A stretch of DNA of 64,000 nucleotides from NCBI GenBank assembly GCA_037043455.1, contig JAWPHD010000227.1, positions 186,001 to 250,000 on the forward strand. Direction: 5' to 3'. The position numbers were made by a program, and so were the translations under genes. This document shows, piece by piece, positions 56,482 through 64,000 of the stretch. The notes under the pieces were generated by a model, which was given only the letters and a program-made list of their open reading frames with translations, ran no database searches and was not told the DNA's origin. Each line of letters starts with the position of its first letter. The stretch's first letter is position 1. This stretch comes from Cyrtodaria siliqua. Its lineage: Eukaryota; Mollusca; Bivalvia; Adapedonta; Hiatellidae.

Positions 56482-56870
56482 TTAGCTTTATTCATACATA
56501 CAAACATGTAACTTTTTTATGAACAAAACACCTAGCATTGTCAAGAATCAATGACATAGCCTATTACAACATTAAACTGAAATGTCACTTGATACTCCCA
56601 TGAAGCTTGCTCGACAGAGTTTGACTGAGAAACTTTGACCGTTTCTGTTTTGCATATTGGCTCTTTTTATTTCATCAAAAAGTTCATTAACTACAGTTTC
56701 CAAAGTGCATTTGCGAGCAAAACCATACAGCCTATTTTTCATAACGTGTTTTTCTTAATCTGCGTAAGAATAAGTAACATTACTGCACAAAACAATGTCC
56801 TAGCGCTCTTTCGATCTTTTAGCAGTAGCCATTTTGACGCTGCATTGTTGTTACCATGATGTAATTTTAG
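56482..56870 (+). repeat. Repeat X, most complete copy (includes empty site for family B)
   Basis: Contains both the 31614-type segment and the 34953/36674-type segment without interruption. At 56731-56745 the sequence CCTATTTTTCATAACG is the unoccupied form of the family B insertion. Confidence 0.85.
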
Positions 56871-56983
56871 TATGGGTTCAACCACACGAAGCGGAAGATT
56901 TTCTTGTTTTTTGAGAAAATATTCAATAATGGTTTGTGTGTTATGTATGTGAACGCAATTATATTGTGTTTTATATTTAGTTA

Positions 56984-57421
56984 GGCCTAAAAAAAAATAT
57001 GTGTGTTTATGGTTTCCCGACCGACCCTACTTTTTCACCGCCGACTAAATATTTTCAGCGAGATGAAAAAAAAGAAGAAAAAAAAAGAAAAGTTTTTTTG
57101 TTTTTTTCATCTCAATCAAACAACAAATATTTTTATTCAAATGATAGTTTTATTAGCATCAATTTAACATGAATTCATAGTTTAAACTTAACAAGTGTCA
57201 AACAGTTTGTATCCTGATGAGACACAGAGTTGTTAAGCATCTAATCTGGATCCAAACTGTTTGCAAAGGTTATCAGGAAGTTGCCTTAGTACAAAAATGG
57301 CATAATATATGCGAAAAATATCTATAAAAAAATTATCTAAAAAAACAACTTTTTCCTACCTACCTACCCTAACTTTTTGACAGGGTGAAACCAGAAACAC
57401 ACATATTTTTTTTTTTAGGCC
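56984..57421. mobile_element. 438-bp GGCC-ended non-autonomous transposon, TTA duplication
   Basis: The ends GGCCTAAAAAAAAATATGTG and its inverse pair over about 35 bp with few mismatches. TTA flanks both sides (56981-56983, 57422-57424). The interior ACCGCCGAC text links it to the 28111 element of similar size. PIF/Harbinger-like; no coding sequence. Confidence 0.8.
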
Positions 57422-57510
57422 TTAACAGTTACGGACATTGTCTCTTTCAATACGGAGTGTAGACTGCTCCACATCGTTTGACTGAAACGCAGTGAAGCAG
57501 TCTATACCGA

Positions 57511-58060
57511 GGGTCCCAAAGGGGTTTTGCGTGAAAACGTGATCGGGGTGTTTTTAAAAACGTGACACGTGAAACAAGCAATATTTTTGCGTGATTGCGT
57601 GAAAATTATATCAGCGTGATCCGTGATTTTGGTCTTGGTAAAACGTGATCGCGTGATATGGTGACGTGAAACGTGAATTTTTAGTCCTTTTCAGTTTTTT
57701 TAGTGTCCCTCCTCCTCCCAGGTATGTGAAATGTTCTCTTATTGTCATAACTTTTATACCACATGAGATGCCAGAATGCTGTTGTCAATTTGAAAGCCTC
57801 AGAATACATCTGACGGCTCAAGTTTGTGTGTGATTGTGTGTGTGTGTGTGTGTGATTTTGTGTGTTTTTTTTTTTTTTTTTTGGTTTTGTTGTTGTTGCA
57901 ACCCACACATTGTACTAGAGAAGCTCGAGCCTATAGCGCTTCACGTCTGCTCTTCCACATTTAACGTGAAATGTGAAAGTTCTGCTATTTTCACGTGAAG
58001 ACGTGATCCTTGTTTTTATTTTACGTGATCACGTGAACACAACCCCCCTTTGGTACCCCC
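57511..58060. mobile_element. 550-bp ACGTGA-rich non-autonomous transposon, 8-10 bp duplication
   Basis: TATACCGA flanks both sides (57503-57510, 58061-58068); with ambiguous end bases the duplication could be CTATACCGAG. Ends GGGTCCCAAAGGGG and, inverted, GGTACCAAAGGGG. Subterminal zones are dense in ACGTGA/TCACGT motifs in both orientations. A (GT)n and poly-T lie inside at about 57825-57885. Confidence 0.75.
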
Positions 58061-58289
58061 TATACCGAGCAATTTTGTAGGCTGAAATCAGATTGGCTAA
58101 TTGTAAGGTCAGTTTGAAGTGACCTCCAATGCAGAGTTGTCAGATTCTTAGTAGTGTAGAGTATTGTAGCGTGATAAAGTGTCTGATTTTAATGAGATTG
58201 AAGAGGACCTGTATTGCTCTGCTGGCTTTATGGAGTCTTTGATGGGGAATGTGACAACAATATGCACAACTAGGCTTGGTACTGACCAT

Positions 58290-59695
58290 TCCTGGTCTGT
58301 ACAAAATTAGTGTATTTAAACCTTTAAAGGGCCATTACTCTGCCAAAAAATTATTACACCGGAACACGGTGATGATATGCGTAACAGTACTATGCACAAG
58401 ATCATCCCTGCAAAGTTTCATTGAAGTCTAGCTAGTGGTTTAGGAGAACAAGTCCGGACAAAATTTGTGTATTAAACAACTTTATAGAGGCCATAACTCG
58501 GCCAAAAATCTTTCAACCGAAATATGTTGATGACATGCATAACAAGGCTTGGTACTGATCATCCTTGCAAAATTTCATTGAATCTGGCCAGGGGTTCAGG
58601 AGAACTAGTCCAGGCAAAGTTTGTGTATTAAAACCTTTTAAGGGCCATAACTCAGGCAAAAATCATTCAACCGGAACATGGAGATGACAAGCATCACTAC
58701 GCCTGGTACTGATCATCCCTACAAATTTTCACTGAAATCCAGTCAGGGGTTCAAGAAAAATGCCCGGACAAAGTTTGTTTATTAAAACCTTTAAAGGGCC
58801 ATAACTCTGCCAAAAATTATTCAATCGGAACACGGTGACGATATGCATAACTAGATTTGGTACTGATCATCCCGCAAAGTTTCATTAAAATCCAGCCAAA
58901 TGAAGGGCCTATCGTCTTAATGGGGCAAAATACAGCATTTTCAACTAAATCAAGGGCTGTAACTCTGGTGTTACTAATACGATTTGGCTGGTTTTCAAAC
59001 TTTTCTGAACTTTTATTGATATTAACAATCTGGTAAAGTTTTTTTAAAAGATCTGATGAAAAATGAAGCCCTGTCGTGTTAACGAGGCCACATTATAGCA
59101 TATTTCAGAAAATCAAGGGCCATAACGGCGTATAATGTCCGATCTGGTTGGTTTTCAAACTCTTTCAAGATTTCATTGCTATTAACAATCCTTGAAAGTT
59201 TGGTAAAGATCAAATAATAAATGAAGATGCCAGAGTGCTCACAATTAGGCAGAAAATGGCATTTTACAGCTAAACAGATCTGATCAGTCCCCTGCGAAAA
59301 TCCAGTGGGAAATCCAAAGAATTCCATAGTATTTTATGCATTTCTAAGGATTTTTTTCTTTGTACAATCAAATACAAACTGAAGGTGCTGAGTGTAAACA
59401 AGGCGTAATATGGCATTTTTCACCAAAACAAGGGCCATAAGTCTGGTGTTACTAATTCGACCTAGCTGGTTTTCGAACTCATTCAAGCTTTCATTGATAT
59501 AAATACACTGGCAAAGTTTCGTAAATATCAAATACAAAATCAAGGTGCTAGAATGTAAACAAGGCTTAGTATGGCATTTTTAACCAAAACTAGGGCCATA
59601 ACTCTGGTGTTACTAATCCAATCTGGCGGGTTTTCGAACTCGTCCGCTTTCAGTGATATAAAAACACTGGAAAAGTTTCGGCCAGTAGAGCTAAA
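58290..59695 (-). repeat. Family C element in inverse orientation
   Basis: Read on the minus strand it begins with the C head (AGCTCTACTGGCCGAAAC near 59692). It continues with GGAGTTATGGCCCT-type units of about 155-160 bp, including the variant seen at 49140-49330 (ACTTCTCCTGAA, GGTACTGATCATCC inverted). The 3' end is not identified. Confidence 0.85.
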
Positions 59696-60430
59696 AACGA
59701 AAAAAAACAAATGTAAAAAAAAAGTTTTTTGTTCAGACTAAAAAAAAATTGTTGGTGGGAAAGTCCTGGGTCGGGCAATAACTGCAAACAATATTTTATT
59801 TTAGGCCAAACTTTAGTTTCCTTTAAGGAATTTACGAAACATAAGGAGGTGCGGCTCATGGACAGGAAACTTGGGATAGTTATTTGAGTCATTTGGTCAA
59901 AAGTCAAGGTCACCATTACTATATATATATAGAAAATGTTTTCCACTCAATAACTTTAGATTCCCCTGAGGGATTTTTATGAAAACTTCACCATAAGGTG
60001 TGGCTCATGGAAAGGAAGCTTGGGATTGTTATTAGGATCAGATTGTCAAATGCCAAGGTCACCACTGCTATAAAGATAAAATTGGTTTCTGCTCAATAAT
60101 TTGAGTTTCCCTTGAGGGATTTTTTGACGGAACTTCACCACAAGGTGCAGCTCATGGAAAGGAAGCTTGGGATTGTTATTTGGTCAAAGGTCAAAGTCAT
60201 CATTACTAGAAATAGAAAATTGATTTGCGCTCAATAATTTCAGTCTCCCCTGAGGAATTTTTTATGAAACCTCACCACAAGGTGTGGCTCAAGGAATGAA
60301 GCTGGTATTCTTGTGTTACTATAAATGGAAAATTGTTTTCTGTTTAATAAGTTATAAACTTCACTTACACCAGAGTTATAGGCCTCGAGGGAGGGCATAT
60401 GATTTACACATATCTCTTGTTTTCTTTTAC
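59696..60430 (+). repeat. Family E element, right part
   Basis: After a fragment similar to 36840-36985, E units resume (GGTGTGGCTCATGGAAAGGA, AAGCTTGGGATTGTTATT). They end near 60425 in ACACATATCTCTTGTTTT, the CTTGTTTT terminus also seen in families A-D. Confidence 0.75.
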
Positions 60431-60555
60431 CACATATATGGACTAACAATTGCTTTGACGGGGTCCTTGTGACAACCTTTCCTAGTGTATGTATTAATGA
60501 AATATTACCTACAATTTAAGCTTGTTAGTCACTCTGCTTTTATCATGTACTTAAA

Positions 60556-60820
60556 GCGCCTCTGTGGTTGAGGGGTTAGCGACGTTGCATTGTAAACCTT
60601 TTTGCCTTTCACCGCTGCGGGTTCGAATCCCACTGGGAGCTTAACTTGTGAGAAAGTGTCTTTTATATGGATGGCGGGAGGTATACAGTACTGGTTCTAC
60701 CCAGGAGTAAGTGGGTGGTCTGCCTTCACCACAAAATCTTTTTATCGTCATATATGACCTAACATGTGCTAAAAATGACATAAAACACCATCCAAACAAA
60801 CAATCAAAATCTTACACCTA
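60556..60820 (+). repeat. tRNA-derived SINE, full length
   Basis: Head with A box TGGTTGAGGGGTTAGCG and perfect B box GGTTCGAATCC (60620-60630). Body TACAGTACTGGTTCTACCC and GGGTGGTCTGCC..CACCACAAA; tail with CAAACAAACAATCAAAATC. Possible imperfect target duplication CATGTACTTAAA (60545) and CATGTATTAAA (60822). Same family as the fragment at 3035. Confidence 0.85.
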
Positions 60821-61251
60821 AATGCATGTATTAAACCTTTTATATATAAATTTACATATCTGTTGCAGAATTTGCCACCAGAATCTTCGGAACAGCTAGG
60901 GTAGTCTCCATCATAAACAGTGGTATCTGGGTCACTCTTATGGAATATTCAATATCTAGAGAGTTATAAAGAATAGCTTCAACATTATTACGTTCAGGTA
61001 GTTTGCAGGTAAATCAATCTAACAAAAGATAGAAGAAATTCAGTACCAGGCACGCTCACAAGTCCATGTGGAGAAAACAGTGTTAGTTATACAAAGAAAA
61101 TATGTACATGGATGTGGGTCAAACTTCGACAGTAAAATGCTAAAATTGCAATATGTAAGCCAGACAATACATGTACGAGTGACATGGAAGATCAGATATG
61201 GCGTGGCAAAATTAGGTTTGACAATACGAATGCCATAACAAAGTCATAGGC
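60821..61251. other. Region upstream of the repeat-protein frame
   Basis: No coding exon supported. A TTGCAG acceptor-like site is at 60868, a TATAAA at 60965, and a TTTGCAGGTAAAT donor-like site near 61009. From about 61150 the DNA resembles the RSD-repeat theme of the downstream frame (AAGCCAGACAAT, AGGTTTGACAAT) but with stops and in another frame. Confidence 0.4.
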
Positions 61252-64000
61252 ATGAGGGTTATAACTATATCAGATAACGTGCCTGTAACTAGGTCGGACT
61301 ATATACAACCTACATCTAAATCGAATATATTGAGTATGCTAACTAGTTCAGTTAATGTACATACTTTAACTAAGTCAGATAGTGTGTCTACCATAACTAG
61401 GTCAGACCATATACTAGTACATCCTTCATGTATGTCTGATATGGGTGCAATTGCCAGGTCAGATAAAGCAGATGCTATAAATAGTTCCGACAGTGTGCAT
61501 GCTGTAATTAGGTCAGACTATATGAGTGCCATGACTATGTCTGGAGATGCAAGAGCTATCAAAACATGTAGGCCAGACAATTTGAGTACAGTAAAAATAA
61601 TTGGCAGGACAGAAGGTTATGTGAAGAGTTCCAACAATGAGCCCGACAATATGTCTGCCATATACAGGCAACATAGCTTGACTGCTGCATACGGACCAGA
61701 AGTGACTGCCATTTCTAGGCCAGAAATTACTAGTGCAGTAACTTTGTCAAGCAATGCGAGTACTGTAACTAAGTTCAGGAGGATAGAAAGTTTAAACCAT
61801 GAATCTGTGAAATATGGTGCAAAACAACCCCCGGCTTTTCCTACAAGTAAAGGCAGTATAGTAAACGACAAATACACAGAAATCCTATCTCAGTCGCATG
61901 AGGACAGTGTCCGTGTCTTAAATGCAATACCGTTGTTTAATGATAATCCAGAGAATATGTTGGCTAGACAACCCCCTTCAGCAGAGTTCACCTATTCAGC
62001 AAACTCTCAAAGCCAGATGCCATCAGCTGGGCAACAGGAAATGCACCAGTTTATAGAGTCGGTCAATGCATTTAATCGGATGCAAAAGGCAAATCAACTT
62101 CCTACATTACATTTTATCCAGTCTATTAATGCTCAAAGTCCGATGCCATCAGCTGAACAACCGTCAACGCAACAGTTTATAGCTTTTATCAATGCGCTTC
62201 ATCACATGCAAAAGACAAAACGACAGCCAACTCAAACGTTTATCCAGTGTGTTAATGCTCAAAGCGAGTTTCCGTCAGTTGGACAACAGTCAATGCACCA
62301 GTTTATGGAGTCAGTCAATGCATTTAATCACATGCAAAAGGCAAATAGGCAACCCAGTCTACAGCTTGTCCGGTGTGTTAATGCTCAAAGCCCAATGTCT
62401 CCAGCTGAACAGAGGTCTTCTCAACAGCTTAGCGAGACTGTTAATGCTAAAAGCCTGATGCCGTCAGCTGAACAGAGGTCTTCTCAACAGCTTAGCGAGA
62501 CTGTTAATGCTAAAAGCCTGATGCCGTCAGGTGAGCAAAGGTCTCCTCAACAGCTTGCCCAGTCTGTAAATGCTCAAATCCCAATGGCGTCAGCTGAACA
62601 GAGGTCTTCTCAACAGCTTATCCAGTCTGTCAATGCTCAAATCCCAATGCCGTCGGCTGAACAGAGGTCTTCCCAACAGCTTAGCGAGACTGTTAATGCT
62701 CAAATCCCGATGCCGTCAGTTGAACAAAGGTCTTCTCAACATCTTATCCAATCTGTTAAGGCTCAAAGCCCAATGTCATCAGCTAAACAAAGGTCTTCCC
62801 AACAGCTTATCCAATCTGGTAATGCTCAAAGTCTGATGCAGTCAGCTGACCAGAGGTCTTCTCAACAGCTTATCCGGTCTGTAAATTCTCAAAGCCTGAT
62901 GCCGTCAGCTAAACGGAGGTCTTCTCAACGGCTTATCCAGTCTGTAAATTCTCAGAGCCGGATGCCGTCAGCTAAACAGAGGTCTTCCCGACAGCTTATC
63001 CGGTCTTTAAATTCTCAAAGTCTGATGCCGTCAGCTGAACAGAGGTCTTCTCAACAGCTTATCCGGTCTGTAAATGCTCAAAGCCCGATGTCGTCAGCTG
63101 AACAGAGGTCTTCTCAACAGCTTATCCGGTCTGTAAATACGCAAAGCCTGAGGCCGTCAGCTGAACAGAGGTATTCTCAACAGCTTATCCAGTCTGTAAA
63201 TGCTCAAATCCTGATGCCGTCAGCTGAACAGAGGTCTTCTCAACAGCTTATCCAGTCTGTAAATGCTCAAATCCCGATGCCGTCAGCTGAACAGAGGTCT
63301 TCCCAACAGCTTAGCAAGACTGTCAGTGCTCAAATCCCAATGCCGTCGGCTGAACAGAGGTCTTCCCAACAGCTTAGCGAGACTGTTAATGCTCAAATCC
63401 CGATGTCATCAGCTAAACAAAGGTCTTCTCAACAGCTTATCCAATCTGTTAATGCTCAAAGCCCGATGTCATCAGCTAAACAAAGGTCTTCTCAACAGCT
63501 TATCCAATCTGTTAATGCTCAAAGCCCGATGTCATCAGCTAAACAAAGGTCTTCTCAACAGCTTATCCAATCTGGTAATGCTCAAAGTCTGATGCAGTCA
63601 GCTGACCAGAGGTCTTCTCAACAGCTTATCCGGTCTGTAAATTCTCAAAGCCCGATACCATCAGCTAAACAGAGGTCTTCTCAACGGCTTATCCAGTCTG
63701 TAAATTCTCAAAGCCCGATGCCGTCAGCTAAACAGAGGTCTTCCCGACAGCTTATCCGGTCTGTAAGTTCTGAAAGCCTGATGCCGACAGCTGAACAGAT
63801 GTCTTCTCAACAGCTTATCTGGTTTGTAAATGCTCAAAGCCCGATGTCGTCAGCTGAACAAAGGTCTTCTAATCAGCTTATCGGGTCTGTAACTACTCAA
63901 AGTCTGATGCCGTCAGCTGAACAGAAGTCTTCTCAACAGCTTATCCGGCTTGTTAATGCTCAAAGCCTGATGCCATCAGCTGAACAGAAGACTTCTCAAC
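61252..64000 (+). CDS. Unrecognised tandem-repeat protein, incomplete at window end (916+ codons)
   Basis: One frame stays open from 61222 through the last base of the window. The first ATG is at 61252 (MRVITISDNVPVTRSD); a start in an upstream exon is possible. Residues 1-170 consist of degenerate units of about 9-12 residues around a T/A-x-x-RSD core (VTRSDYIQ, TITRSDHI, AIARSDKA, AVIRSDYM). Residues about 170-260 are non-repetitive. From about 265 come diverged units with FIQSINAQSPMPSAEQ and HHMQKTKRQ. From 62404 there are 26 units of exactly 63 bp encoding a 21-residue repeat, AEQRSSQQLIQSVNAQSPMPS-like, rich in S, Q and N and without cysteine. No signal peptide or membrane segment is seen at this start. 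Other frames of the same DNA are broken. No family recognised; it may be one large exon. Confidence 0.75.
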   Translation, partial: MRVITISDNVPVTRSDYIQPTSKSNILSMLTSSVNVHTLTKSDSVSTITRSDHILVHPSCMSDMGAIARSDKADAINSSDSVHAVIRSDYMSAMTMSGDARAIKTCRPDNLSTVKIIGRTEGYVKSSNNEPDNMSAIYRQHSLTAAYGPEVTAISRPEITSAVTLSSNASTVTKFRRIESLNHESVKYGAKQPPAFPTSKGSIVNDKYTEILSQSHEDSVRVLNAIPLFNDNPENMLARQPPSAEFTYSANSQSQMPSAGQQEMHQFIESVNAFNRMQKANQLPTLHFIQSINAQSPMPSAEQPSTQQFIAFINALHHMQKTKRQPTQTFIQCVNAQSEFPSVGQQSMHQFMESVNAFNHMQKANRQPSLQLVRCVNAQSPMSPAEQRSSQQLSETVNAKSLMPSAEQRSSQQLSETVNAKSLMPSGEQRSPQQLAQSVNAQIPMASAEQRSSQQLIQSVNAQIPMPSAEQRSSQQLSETVNAQIPMPSVEQRSSQHLIQSVKAQSPMSSAKQRSSQQLIQSGNAQSLMQSADQRSSQQLIRSVNSQSLMPSAKRRSSQRLIQSVNSQSRMPSAKQRSSRQLIRSLNSQSLMPSAEQRSSQQLIRSVNAQSPMSSAEQRSSQQLIRSVNTQSLRPSAEQRYSQQLIQSVNAQILMPSAEQRSSQQLIQSVNAQIPMPSAEQRSSQQLSKTVSAQIPMPSAEQRSSQQLSETVNAQIPMSSAKQRSSQQLIQSVNAQSPMSSAKQRSSQQLIQSVNAQSPMSSAKQRSSQQLIQSGNAQSLMQSADQRSSQQLIRSVNSQSPIPSAKQRSSQRLIQSVNSQSPMPSAKQRSSRQLIRSVSSESLMPTAEQMSSQQLIWFVNAQSPMSSAEQRSSNQLIGSVTTQSLMPSAEQKSSQQLIRLVNAQSLMPSAEQKTSQ
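62404..64000 (+). repeat. 63-bp coding tandem repeat, 26 units, no indels
   Basis: GCTGAACAGAGGTCTTCTCA-type unit starts recur every 63 bp from 62404 to 63979 without any length change. Unit variants (AEQ, AKQ, ADQ; SETVNA, IQSVNA, IRSVNS) repeat in the same order 756 bp (12 units) apart, for example 62821 and 63577. Confidence 0.95.

Noticed and set aside
62192..63592. Frames with MLKSQCRQLNRGLPNSLARL-type repeats (62192-62458, 62570-62836, 63263-63592)
   Set aside because: They are the 63-bp array read in another frame. They break repeatedly and do not extend into the non-repetitive upstream part, while the frame starting 61252 is open throughout.
61252..64000. CRISPR-like regularly spaced repeat at the right edge
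   Set aside because: The whole 63-bp unit is conserved with no unique spacers, and it lies in a eukaryotic-type repeat landscape; it is a coding tandem repeat.

Overview
The window looks like a repeat-rich, A+T-rich piece of a spiralian genome, most likely a bivalve mollusc. That is an inference from the repeat families (hairpin-headed tandem-repeat elements, tRNA-derived SINEs, a ZNF862-like hAT transposase with introns), not from a marker gene. I see no clear cellular housekeeping gene. Almost everything is a mobile element, a remnant of one, or a tandem array. The exception is a long repeat-protein reading frame that runs off the right edge.

Layout. (1) 1-4.7 kb: broken structural module of a Maverick/Polinton-type element (fibre-like, penton-like, pVI-like, capsid-like and zinc-ribbon remnants), entered by a SINE. 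(2) 4.7-17.3 kb: a 46-bp-arm hairpin, a decayed RNase H-bearing non-LTR retrotransposon, a non-LTR endonuclease fragment, a second Polinton fragment (PLA2-like, integrase with chromodomain), and two CR1/Jockey-like non-LTR copies in opposite orientations. (3) 17.3-20 kb: nothing recognisable. (4) 20-30 kb: family A tandem repeat split by nested DNA transposons. An outer element with a 6-bp target duplication (21010-27462) contains an almost intact hAT transposon (21452-27096, 5-bp duplication) whose transposase can be followed through ten exons with a single in-frame stop. (5) 30-34.8 kb: decayed material, a 580-bp higher-order satellite, and two SINEs in inverted orientation. (6) 35-60.4 kb: almost entirely hairpin-headed repeat elements (families A-F, H) nested in each other and cut by small non-autonomous transposons, several of which have readable target duplications. 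(7) 60.5-64 kb: a SINE, then an uninterrupted frame of more than 900 codons (61252 to the end) made of degenerate RSD-type repeats followed by 26 units of an exact 63-bp (21-residue) repeat.

Main points. Families A-D share one design: a T-rich flank, an AGCTC-type 5' hairpin, a GTCC/GTCT-rich stretch, a tandem core, then an inverted copy of the 5' end, a short palindrome and CTTGTT. One copy (35046-36673) has an unoccupied paralogue inside this same window showing insertion in a T run without target duplication, which fits Helitron/Helentron-like non-autonomous elements. Internal empty sites or duplications likewise fix the ends of two hAT-type elements, two GGCC-ended 3-bp-duplication elements, one 9-bp-duplication element and one with an 8-10 bp duplication. 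The right-edge repeat protein is the best candidate for an undescribed gene; I do not recognise it.
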